A stretch of DNA of 64,000 nucleotides from GCA-003244245 sp050699815 (GTDB taxonomy: Bacteria > Actinomycetota > Actinomycetes > Mycobacteriales > Pseudonocardiaceae). The notes under the pieces are model-generated. The model ran no database searches. It had not been told where the DNA came from and worked only from the letters and a program-made list of their open reading frames with translations. The stretch lies in contig JBOHFT010000002.1 of NCBI GenBank assembly GCA_050699815.1, positions 1-64,000 of the forward strand. Direction: 5' to 3'. This document shows, piece after piece, positions 1 to 6,882 of the stretch (its first letter is position 1; every line of letters starts with the position of its first letter). The translations under genes and the position numbers were made by a program.

Positions 1-856
1 CGCCGGCACACCCCGCGGCCGCTGGGCCCGCGGGCGGGCCCGCGCGCGGCTGGCAGTCGGCGTGGTGTCGCTGATCGGGCTGGTGGCGGCCGCGGTGCTG
101 GGGCCCTGGCTGGGTGGGCTGGACCAGTCGCTGATCGACTACGGTGCGGTGCGGCTGGCGCCGAGTGCGCAGCACCCGTTCGGCACCGACGCGGCCGGCC
201 GCGACGTGCTGCTGCGCAGCCTGGCCGGGCTCCGGGTATCGCTGCTGGTCGCGGTGCTATGCGCGGTGATCTCCACGCTGATCGGTGCTGTGGTCGGCGC
301 CGCGTCCGGGGTGCTGGGTGGCTGGCCCGACCGGTTGCTGATGCGGGTGGTGGACACGATCAACTCGGTGCCGCACCTGCTGCTCGGGATCATCATCGTG
401 GCGCTGTACCGGGGCAGCCTGCTGACCGTGGTCGCCTCGATCGCCTTGACCCACTGGACCGGGATAGCCCGGATCGTGCGCGCCGAGGTGCTCTCGCTGC
501 GCGACCGCCCCTTCATCGACGCGGCCATCTCCGGCGGGGCATCCCAGACCCGCGTGCTGCGCCGCCACCTGCTCCCGGCCATCGTGCCCCAGGCCGCGCT
601 GTCCGCGGTCCTGATCTTGCCGCACGCCGTGTGGCACGAGACCGCGCTGAGCTTCCTCGGGCTGGGCCTGCCCCCGCACCTGGCCAGCATCGGCAACATC
701 CTCACCGAAGGCCGCGAAGGCGTCCTGGTCGGCACCTGGTGGATCGTCCTGTTTCCCTCGGCGCTGCTGGTGGCCACCACCCTGGCGGTGGCCGCACTCG
801 GCGGCTGGTGGCGGGACCGCTCGGTACCCCGGCGGCGCTCGGAGCTCGCCCTGTGA
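1..856 (+). CDS. Peptide/nickel-type ABC transporter permease (DppC/OppC family), 5' end outside window
   Basis: Inner-membrane permease of a dipeptide/oligopeptide or nickel ABC importer. The frame is open to the left edge, and the basic stretch RARLAVGVVSLIGL before the first hydrophobic segment is the normal N-terminal part of this family, so the real start lies upstream of the window. The DppC hallmark of Gly/Thr-Asp-x-x-Gly-Arg-Asp (GTDAAGRDVLLR) follows the first membrane segment. The binding-protein-dependent transport domain with the EAA-type loop (AAISGGASQTRVLRRHLLP) and the FLGLGLPP motif comes later. The stop overlaps the GTG of the ATPase gene by 3 bases, which indicates one operon. 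Substrate cannot be told from sequence. Confidence 0.93.
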   Translation, partial: AGTPRGRWARGRARARLAVGVVSLIGLVAAAVLGPWLGGLDQSLIDYGAVRLAPSAQHPFGTDAAGRDVLLRSLAGLRVSLLVAVLCAVISTLIGAVVGAASGVLGGWPDRLLMRVVDTINSVPHLLLGIIIVALYRGSLLTVVASIALTHWTGIARIVRAEVLSLRDRPFIDAAISGGASQTRVLRRHLLPAIVPQAALSAVLILPHAVWHETALSFLGLGLPPHLASIGNILTEGREGVLVGTWWIVLFPSALLVATTLAVAALGGWWRDRSVPRRRSELAL

Positions 857-1854
857 CCGCGCTCTTGGACATCCAGGCGCTGTCGGTGCGGTTCCTGCTC
901 GGCCCGCACGGCCGGCACGGCCTCGTCAGCGCGGTCACCGACATCTCGGTGCAGCTGTCCGCGGGGCGGGTACTGGCCCTGGTCGGGGAATCCGGCTGCG
1001 GCAAATCAGTGCTCGCCGCGTCGCTGCTGGGGCTGCTGCCGGCCAACGCCGAGGTGCGCGGCCGGGCCATGCTCGCCACCGGCGAGGGGGCTGGGATCGA
1101 GCTGCTCGACGCCCCGGAGCAACTGCTGCGCAGCCGAGTCCGGGGTCGGCTGATCGGCCTGGTCCCGCAGTCGGCCACCACCCACCTCACCCCCGTCCGC
1201 CACATCGGCGCTCAGCTCTCAGAGGCAGTCCGCGAGCTGTCCGCAGCGCCATTCGGAGCCGAATCGCGGTTTCGGCCCCGAGCCAGGCGCTATTCGGAGC
1301 CGAATGGCGATGCCGTTGAGAGGCTGGTTGTGCGGGCTGGGCTGGAACTCGACGTGTTGGGGCGATATCCGCATGAGTTGTCGGGGGGGATGGCGCAGCG
1401 GGTCGGGGTTGCGTCCGCGTTGGCTGGGAATCCGTCGGTGGTGTTGGCCGACGAGCCCACCGCCGGGCTGGACCGTCCGCTGGTGGACCGCACCGTCGAC
1501 CAACTCGCCGCGCTGGCCGCTGACGGGCACGCGGTACTGCTGATCACCCACGACCTGCGCGCCGCCCGCCGGGTAGCGACCGACCTGGCCGTGATGTACG
1601 CCAGCCGACTCGTGGAGCACGGCCCCGCCGACGAGATATTCACTGACCCCTGGCACCCCTACACCCGTGGGCTGCTGGCCGCGCTGCCCGACCGGGGGTT
1701 CACCGCGATCCCCGGGGAGCCGCCCGCGCTGACCGCGCTGCCCGCCGGGTGCGCATTCCGGCCCCGCTGCCCAGTCCGCGACCAGTGCACGAACACCGCC
1801 GAGCTGCGCCGACACGGCACACGGCAGCTCGCCTGCCACCCGCCGCCATGCTGA
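853..1854 (+). CDS. ABC transporter ATP-binding protein (DppD/OppD-type) carrying an in-frame palindromic insert
   Basis: First ATPase of the peptide/nickel importer, 333 aa from the GTG that overlaps the permease stop. Walker A GESGCGKS, Q-loop LVPQS, signature LSGGMAQRV, Walker B VVLADEPTAGLD and H-loop LLITHD are all present. The C-terminal oligopeptide-transporter extension has the usual cysteine pattern (CAFRPRCPVRDQC), which in the family can bind an Fe-S cluster. Between the Q-loop and the signature there is an extra stretch of about 21 residues encoded by a palindromic DNA element (bases 1247-1309). It is not expected in the family, but it keeps the reading frame, so the gene may still work. 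Confidence 0.92.
   Translation: MTALLDIQALSVRFLLGPHGRHGLVSAVTDISVQLSAGRVLALVGESGCGKSVLAASLLGLLPANAEVRGRAMLATGEGAGIELLDAPEQLLRSRVRGRLIGLVPQSATTHLTPVRHIGAQLSEAVRELSAAPFGAESRFRPRARRYSEPNGDAVERLVVRAGLELDVLGRYPHELSGGMAQRVGVASALAGNPSVVLADEPTAGLDRPLVDRTVDQLAALAADGHAVLLITHDLRAARRVATDLAVMYASRLVEHGPADEIFTDPWHPYTRGLLAALPDRGFTAIPGEPPALTALPAGCAFRPRCPVRDQCTNTAELRRHGTRQLACHPPPC
1247..1309. repeat. Palindromic repeat element inserted in frame inside the ABC ATPase gene
   Basis: A 63-bp element (exactly 21 codons). The left arm (1247-1264) reads CGCC followed by ATTCGGAGCCGAAT. The right arm (1292-1309) reads ATTCGGAGCCGAAT followed by GGCG. The outer arms are inverted repeats apart from the two central bases, and each 14-bp core is itself a near palindrome. 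It codes for residues absent from typical DppD proteins. It resembles a REP/MITE-like mobile palindrome, but no transposase is nearby. Confidence 0.75.
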
Positions 1855-2492
1855 CCGGCACCGGCATCGACGTCGGCTACCTCCGGGGTCATCCCGTGCT
1901 GCGAGCGGTCGACATCGAGATCGCACCAGGCGAGGTCGTCGGGCTCGCCGGACCCAGCGGCTGCGGCAAATCAACCCTGGCCCGGGTGCTGGCCTTGCTG
2001 CTGGCCCCGTGGTCGGGCCGGGTGGAGATCGACGGAGTACCCGCGGCGGGGGTGCGTTACCGGGCGCCACGCCAGCAGCGCACCGCGATCGGCGTGGTCT
2101 TCCAACAACCCCGCCTGTCCGTCGACCCCCGGCTCACGCTCCGCCAAGCAATCGTCGAACCACTCCGGGCCTGCCAGCGGCCGGTCGATGAGGACCAGAC
2201 CGCAGAGCTGACCGACCGGGTCGGCCTGACCACCGAGCTGCTCGGCCGCCGGCCACACGAAGTCAGCGACGGCCAGCTGCAACGAGCCTGCCTCGCCCGC
2301 GCCCTCATCCTCCAACCGCGGTACCTGATCTGCGACGAGATGACCGCGATGCTCGACGCCTCCACCACCGCAGCGCTGGTCGACGTGGTCACCACGCATA
2401 CCGCCCAGATCGGCGCCGGAGTGCTCGCCATCAGTCACGACGATGCCCTCCTCACCGTCTGGGCACACCGCGTACAACGAATCCCGGTCTAA
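1848..2492 (+). CDS. ABC transporter ATP-binding protein (DppF/NikE-type), short
   Basis: Second ATPase of the importer, 214 aa from ATG 1848, overlapping the previous gene by 7 bases. Walker A GPSGCGKS, Q-loop VVFQQP, a diverged signature VSDGQLQRA (usual S-G-G is S-D-G), Walker B YLICDEMTAMLD and H-loop AISHD are visible. It lacks the C-terminal oligopeptide extension seen in its partner, which is normal for NikE-like subunits. It would pair with the preceding ATPase under the permeases. A longer upstream start in the same frame would run inside the previous gene and is rejected. Confidence 0.9.
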   Translation: MLTGTGIDVGYLRGHPVLRAVDIEIAPGEVVGLAGPSGCGKSTLARVLALLLAPWSGRVEIDGVPAAGVRYRAPRQQRTAIGVVFQQPRLSVDPRLTLRQAIVEPLRACQRPVDEDQTAELTDRVGLTTELLGRRPHEVSDGQLQRACLARALILQPRYLICDEMTAMLDASTTAALVDVVTTHTAQIGAGVLAISHDDALLTVWAHRVQRIPV

Positions 2493-2777
2493 CTCCCGTC
2501 TACGGCTACGCGCCGGTGCTCCCCGAGACCGTCGTGGACTTCCCGGATTCGCCAGCAGCTACGGGCTGCCAACGGTCGGTCCGGACCGTCCATTACAACT
2601 CCTCGACTTCGCCGGTCAGCAGGCAAGAACAGTCGACTTCTATAAGGCGCAGTCAATGGCTCATTCACCGTAAGTAGTCAGGGCACGTCTGGCCTGGCCC
2701 AACGTCTGTAAGGACCTAACTCTACAGAGGCTTCGCCTCGGATGCCGAAATGGGTGACTGTGCAGGGGCGCACCTGA
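2493..2777. other. Convergent intergenic region without a supported gene
   Basis: Lies between the ABC operon (plus strand) and the aldehyde dehydrogenase gene (minus strand). I see no coding signal with a known domain. A short GAGGC-TTC-GCCTC hairpin at about 2726-2738 could help end transcription from the minus-strand gene, but there is no U tract and the stem is only 5 bp. Confidence 0.4.
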
Positions 2778-4274
2778 CTACGTGAGTAGACCAGCACGCT
2801 CTCCTTGAGTCGTGGCGACTGCTACGTACTTGGTCTCGAGGAACTCCTCGATGCCCATGGTGCCGCCCTCGCGGCCCAGCCCGGAGTGCTTGATGCCACC
2901 GAAGGGTGCTGCCGGGTTGGACACCAGGCCCTGGTTCAGGCCGACCATGCCGGCCTCCAGCCGCTCGCAGACCCGCAGGGCACGGCGTAGGTCATTGGTA
3001 TAGACGTAGCTGACCAGGCCGAAGGGGGTGTCATTGGCTGCCGCCAGCACCTCGTCTTCGGTGGTGAACGAGGTGATCGGCGCGACCGGTCCGAAGATCT
3101 CCGTGCTGGCCATCTCGGCATCCGGCGGCACGTCGCCGAGCACGGTCGGGCGGTAGAAGTAACCCGGACCGTCCACCGGCTCCCCGCCGACGAGCACCTG
3201 GGCGCCGCGGGCGACCGCGTTGGTGACCAGGTGCGCCACCTTGTCCCGCGCCTTGGCCTCGATGAGCGGGCCGACCTGCACATCCTCGTCGCTGCCACGA
3301 CCGATGCGCAGCGAGCCCATGTGCTCGGCCAACCGGTGGGAGAATTCGTCGACGACGTCGGCGTGCACGTAGAAGCGGTTGGCGGCGGTGCAGGCCTCGC
3401 CGATGTTGCGCATCTTCGCGATCATCGCGCCCTGAACCGCGGCATCGAGGTCGGCGTCGGCGAAGACCAGGAACGGCGCATTGCCACCGAGCTCCATCGA
3501 GGTCCGCACGATCTGCTCGGAGCACTGCTCCAGCAGGATGCGACCCACCTCGGTGGAGCCGGTGAAGGACAGCTTGCGGGCGCGGCCGTCCCGGATCAGC
3601 GGTTCCATCAGTCGGCCCGAGCTGGCGGTGGGCACGACGTTGAGCACCCCGTCGGGCAGGCCGCACTCGGCCAGGATGCCGGTCAGCGCGAGCATCGACA
3701 GCGGGGTCAGGCCGGCCGGTTTCAGCACCATCGTGCAGCCTGCCGCCACCGCTGGGCCGATCTTGCGGGCACCCATCGCAGCGGGGAAGTTCCACGGGGT
3801 GATCAGCAGCGACGGCCCGACTGGCTGGCGCATCACGAGGAATCGGCCCGAGCCGTTGGGTGCGGTGGCGAACCCGCCGTCGATTCGCACGGCTTCCTCG
3901 GCGAACCATCGGAAGAACTCCGCGGCGTAGGCGATCTCGCTCCGGGACTCGGCCAGCGGCTTGCCCATCTCCAGTGTCATCAGCAGGGCGAGGTCGTCCT
4001 GGCGCTGCATCATCAGCTCGTAGGCGCGGCGCAGGATCTCGCCACGCTCCCGGGGTGGATGCGCAGCCCACCCGGCCTGGGCGGCGACCGCGGCGTCCAG
4101 CGCGGCCATCCCGTCCTGCGGGGCGGCGTCGGCGACCGCACACAGCACCTTGCCGGTGGACGGGTCCTCGACATCGAAGGTCTGCCCGCCGCTGGCGGGT
4201 CGCCACCGGCCGTTGATGAACAGCCCAGTGGCAACGGCGTCGACGACGGCGCGCTCACGGTCGGCAGTGCTCAT
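2778..4274 (-). CDS. NAD(P)-dependent succinate-semialdehyde dehydrogenase-like aldehyde dehydrogenase
   Basis: 498 aa aldehyde dehydrogenase, closest in pattern to GabD-type succinate-semialdehyde dehydrogenases (GABA catabolism: succinate semialdehyde to succinate). Visible motifs are the oxyanion-hole Asn region ITPWNFPAAMGARK, cofactor loop FTGSTEVGR, general base Glu in MELGGNAPF and catalytic Cys in GEACTAANRFYV, with the FGGIKHSGLGREGG signature near the C terminus. The frame is open for 26 more codons upstream, but ATG 4274 begins the usual family N terminus. Neighbours give no pathway context, so the exact substrate is inferred only from family resemblance. Confidence 0.85.
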   Translation of the reverse strand: MSTADRERAVVDAVATGLFINGRWRPASGGQTFDVEDPSTGKVLCAVADAAPQDGMAALDAAVAAQAGWAAHPPRERGEILRRAYELMMQRQDDLALLMTLEMGKPLAESRSEIAYAAEFFRWFAEEAVRIDGGFATAPNGSGRFLVMRQPVGPSLLITPWNFPAAMGARKIGPAVAAGCTMVLKPAGLTPLSMLALTGILAECGLPDGVLNVVPTASSGRLMEPLIRDGRARKLSFTGSTEVGRILLEQCSEQIVRTSMELGGNAPFLVFADADLDAAVQGAMIAKMRNIGEACTAANRFYVHADVVDEFSHRLAEHMGSLRIGRGSDEDVQVGPLIEAKARDKVAHLVTNAVARGAQVLVGGEPVDGPGYFYRPTVLGDVPPDAEMASTEIFGPVAPITSFTTEDEVLAAANDTPFGLVSYVYTNDLRRALRVCERLEAGMVGLNQGLVSNPAAPFGGIKHSGLGREGGTMGIEEFLETKYVAVATTQGERAGLLT

Positions 4275-4522
4275 CGTGGTGTGGCCCTTCCCTGGTTGCG
4301 TGACATCACCCCTGGAGAGTCTTGCGTCCCTGGGCCCAAACCGCACCTCCATGGGCCGTTCGGCGCCGCGTATGCCGAGCTACTCGCGGCCGTGACAACG
4401 GCACGCTCCGGCGGGCTGGGGTTGCGCCGCGTAACCTGGCGCTCGCGCCCCTCACCGGAGTGTTTGCCCCAGGGCGACGGCCCCGGGGCATCGGTGAGGG
4501 TTCCGGCGAGGAGGGGGCACTG

Positions 4523-4945
4523 GTGGACGTTGAGGACGCGCGGACGATCGGTCGGCGGGCCCGGCAGATCCGTGATGCCCGGGGCAAGTCGCTGCGGGTG
4601 ATCGCGGGGCTGGCCGGGATGAGCACCACGAAGCTGTGGCGGATCGAGCACGGTGAGCACGCCCTGGACAGCATCTCGGAGATCGTGGCCTTAGCCAACG
4701 CGCTCCAGGTCGCCCCGGGCGAGCTGATCAGGCTGCCGGTGCCGGCACCGGCCAACGGGAACACTGACAGCGCGGTGGAGGCGGTGCGCAGTGCACTGGT
4801 GGCGGTCGGCCGCGACCGGCCCGGCGGGCAGGTTGTTCCGCTGGATGCGCTGCGGGCCAGGGTCACCGCGGCGCTGGACGCGCACTACAGCTGCCGGCAG
4901 GACAGCGAACACTACCTCGACGAGGGCTGCCCGTTGCTCACGGAT
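4523..4945 (+). pseudogene. Truncated XRE-family transcriptional regulator
   Basis: GTG 4523 follows a strong GAGGAGGGGG ribosome-binding site. The first 65 or so residues are a clear XRE/HTH_3 domain (TIGRRARQIRDARGKSLRVI, then GLAGMSTTKLWRIEHGEHAL). Actinobacterial relatives continue with a sensor-like region starting near CRYDEVG...LPGLI. Here that part is garbled (CRQDSEHYLDEGC) and homology stops near base 4940, exactly where the opposing TVP38 gene ends. The frame then runs on through the antisense of TVP38. I read this as a DNA-binding head whose tail was lost in a deletion or rearrangement. A short functional HTH protein cannot be excluded. Confidence 0.7.
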
Positions 4946-5594
4946 TGCTGGGCGTGGGGGGCTCCGCAGGCGCACTGCGAGCCTGGACGATCAGTCCGAC
5001 CATCCCGATTGCCGCGCCCCCCAGCGACACCGCGAGCAACGCCGGTGAGGTGCTCCCGGTCAACGCGTCGCCGAGCACGACGATCGCCACCGAGCCGGGT
5101 ATCACGCCCACGGTGCCCACGAGGTAGTCGCCGAACCGGATCGACGACACCGCGCTGCAGTAGTTGAGCGCCGAGAACGGTACCGCCGGGATCAACCGCA
5201 GCGACGCCACGGCGAGCCAGCCACGACGGCGCAGCTGCGCGTCGACCGCGCGCAGCACCCGCCGGTCGAGGTGGGGTGCCACCAGATCGTGCGCTAGCTG
5301 GCGGACCACAACAAAGGCCAGCACCGCGGTCAACGTGGTCGCCGTGAGTGACAGTGCTACCCCAAGGACGGGTCCGAACAGCAACCCCGCGGCGAGGGTG
5401 AACACGGTGCGGGGGATCGGCGCCACCGTCACCAGGGTCTGCCCGAGCAGGAACAGCAGCGGTGCGGCGACGCCGACCGACTGCGCCCAAGACCGCATCT
5501 GCACTGGGCTGGGCAACGGGAGCACCAGCGCTGCGACCACCATCGTGACCAGCAGCAGCCCGGCCACCAGCAGACGGACCCGGGACGCGGTCAT
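4938..5594 (-). CDS. TVP38/TMEM64 (DedA-like) family membrane protein
   Basis: 218 aa polytopic inner-membrane protein. The N-terminal segment and at least four more hydrophobic helices are visible. The family core is present: glycine-rich helix FTLAAGLLFGPVLGVALS, then RLIPAVPFSALNYCSAVSSI and Y-x-x-G-T-x-G-x-x-P-G-S. Members of this superfamily are linked to lipid scrambling or transport, but no substrate can be named here. The start codon lies inside an 87-bp repeat shared with the region at 6207-6293. The 3' end abuts the truncated XRE gene. Confidence 0.88.
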   Translation of the reverse strand: MTASRVRLLVAGLLLVTMVVAALVLPLPSPVQMRSWAQSVGVAAPLLFLLGQTLVTVAPIPRTVFTLAAGLLFGPVLGVALSLTATTLTAVLAFVVVRQLAHDLVAPHLDRRVLRAVDAQLRRRGWLAVASLRLIPAVPFSALNYCSAVSSIRFGDYLVGTVGVIPGSVAIVVLGDALTGSTSPALLAVSLGGAAIGMVGLIVQARSAPAEPPTPSNP

Positions 5595-5672
5595 GCTCCT
5601 CCTGGAGGTGTGTCGGTCTGTTGTGCACGGTATGACTGCTGTGTCAGTGGAGATACCACACCCCGAGGAGTA
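5586..5672. repeat. 87-bp direct repeat, left copy, flanking the hicA/hicB module
   Basis: Aligns without gaps to 6207-6293 with 13 mismatches by my count (about 85 percent identity). It spans the start codon of the TVP38 gene, a shared ATGACTGCTG core, and ends in GAGGAGTA. In the right-hand copy that last motif is positioned as the ribosome-binding site of the acyl-CoA synthetase remnant. The pair brackets the toxin-antitoxin genes. Confidence 0.8.
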
Positions 5673-5685
5673 ACACAGATCAAGG

Positions 5686-5874
5686 TCAGATCGGTGCCAC
5701 TTCGAGTTGTCGGCAGATCGCGCGTGCTGTCGTGAGCGGTATCTGCCGGTGGCGTGGGAGACTGCTGCGCTTGCGTGAGAGGGGATTCCACCACACCTCG
5801 TGGTTGCCGCCCTGGCGCAGAAGCTCGCAGCCCTGATCCCGGAGATGTCGCTCCATGGCGCGCTTGCTGATCAC
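5686..5874 (-). CDS. hicA: HicA-family toxin (mRNA interferase)
   Basis: 62 aa, double-stranded-RNA-binding-like fold typical of HicA. The diagnostic parts are visible: a Gly-Asn-His catalytic-His motif (RQGGNHEVWWNP), then LPRHRQIPLTTARAICRQL, the C-terminal helix of the family. GTG at 5874 gives the normal N-terminal length, and an internal ATG at 5856 would clip the first strand. In the family HicA cleaves mRNA and is neutralised by HicB. The partner here is transcribed in the opposite direction, 44 bp away, instead of downstream in the same operon. Confidence 0.88.
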   Translation of the reverse strand: MISKRAMERHLRDQGCELLRQGGNHEVWWNPLSRKRSSLPRHRQIPLTTARAICRQLEVAPI

Positions 5875-5918
5875 CTTGGCATTATTGACGGTGGCTACGA
5901 CACGGTACGCTCAGCGCT
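5875..5918. promoter_or_regulatory. Divergent hicA/hicB promoter region
   Basis: The 44-bp gap must hold the start signals of both genes. On the plus strand, TTGACG is followed after about 15 bases by TACGCT, just before the GTG of hicB, which would give a nearly leaderless hicB transcript. This is a weak match with short spacing. I do not see a clear operator palindrome. Confidence 0.35.
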
Positions 5919-6167
5919 GTGAGCGAGTCGGTAACTTTCACAGCAATCTACGAGCCGGTGGACGACGGGTGGGTGCAAGCCCGTCTTGCCGAGATCCCCG
6001 GGGTCATCACCGCTGCGCCGACCCGTCAGGAGGCGGAGGTGTTGCTGCTCGACGCGCTGCGTGAGTTCCTTCTGTCGTTCACCGAGCCAGACGGTGAAGG
6101 CCGGCCGTCCGATCCCCGAGCAAGCTCGGGCTCGGTGAACGTCTCGTTCACCGCCTCTGCTGCTTGA
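5919..6167 (+). CDS. hicB: HicB-family antitoxin, short form
   Basis: 82 aa with the partial RNase-H-like HicB fold. The core reads FTAIYEPVDDGWVQARLAEI followed by PGVITAAPTRQEAEVLLLDA, matching the pattern (Y-x-P-x-x-x-G-x-x-A-x-x-P-x-x-x-T-x-G-x-T-x-x-E-A). The usual Gly-x-Thr is replaced by Ala-Pro-Thr. No C-terminal HTH or ribbon-helix-helix domain is present, so it may not autoregulate by direct DNA binding. GTG 5919 is the only good start. It sits divergently to hicA, inside a segment bounded by 87-bp direct repeats. Confidence 0.82.
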   Translation: MSESVTFTAIYEPVDDGWVQARLAEIPGVITAAPTRQEAEVLLLDALREFLLSFTEPDGEGRPSDPRASSGSVNVSFTASAA

Positions 6168-6206
6168 GCAGCGAGCCCGATGGGCTCGTCGTGACTGTCG
6201 CCGCCC

Positions 6207-6293
6207 CGCGGTCATGATCCTGCTGCCGGTGTGTCGGACTGTCGTGCACAGTATGACTGCTGCGTAAGTGGAGATGCCACGTCCTGAGGAGTA
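6207..6293. repeat. 87-bp direct repeat, right copy
   Basis: Partner of 5586-5672 in the same orientation and of identical length. It ends in GAGGAGTA, 4 bases before a GTG (6298) that begins the acyl-CoA synthetase remnant, so this copy looks like the original promoter and ribosome-binding region of that gene. Confidence 0.8.
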
Positions 6294-6297
6294 CCAA

Positions 6298-6840
6298 GTG
6301 GTCAAGCTGACCCCGGCGGCCGAGGCGTTCAAGGTCGCCCGCGACTTCCGCTGACCAGCTTCTATCCGGTCATTGCACCGCACTGCTCCAGGAGTCCCGC
6401 GACTTCTACATCGCCCTGCTCGACCTCGGCCACCCGACGCTGCCCGAGTCGTATCGCGCTCCCATGCGGGGGTTGCTGCTCAGCTTCGCGGTGGGTCGAC
6501 GGCGTACGAGGTGATCAGGGCAGGGGGAAACGTGAAGGGGAGTCAACAGCGCCCCTTGTGACATACTAGACAAGCTGCTGCGTTGGTCCTTTCGGGGATT
6601 TTCGGCAGCTAGCCGCCACCGCAGTACCAGACCGCGCTGTCAATCCTGCGTTATGCGCGGGAGAACCTGGCGCCCTACAAACGGATCCGCCGGCTCGAGT
6701 TCGCCGAGCTGCCCAAGACGATCTCCGGCAAGATCCGGCGGGTCGAGCTACGCGGCCGGGAGAACGACCTGCATTCTGCTGCGAACGCCATCATTGACGG
6801 CGAGTGGCGTGACGAGACTTCCCCGAGCTGCGCGTATGAG
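6298..6840 (+). pseudogene. Remnant of an AMP-forming acyl-CoA/acetyl-CoA synthetase
   Basis: Two ends of one decayed gene. At 6298 a GTG behind GAGGAG begins MVKLTPAAEAFKVARDFR and then a stop, like the N terminus of AMP-binding ligases. From about 6621 a frame encodes YARENLAPYKRIRRLEF, then LPKTISGKIRRVELR, the classic C-terminal catalytic-lysine motif. Near 6815-6830 a missing base turns the usual E-D-F-P-E-L ending into garbage (GAGACTTCCCCGAGCTG). The middle 300 or so residues are gone. The 270 bp between the two parts show no recognisable ligase sequence; a frame there reads RDFYIALLDLGHPTLPESYR, which I cannot assign. Confidence 0.75.
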
Positions 6841-6882
6841 AGCGCAGGTTTGCCCGGGAGATGATCTGGGAAACTTTACCGT

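Noticed and set aside
2443..2673. Open frame after the ABC operon (76 codons)
   Set aside because: No ribosome-binding site, overlaps the ATPase gene, composition unlike neighbours, no recognisable domain.
6373..6561. Small open frame within the synthetase wreck
   Set aside because: Arg/Pro-rich, no start signal, no similarity that I recognise; treated as part of the pseudogene region.
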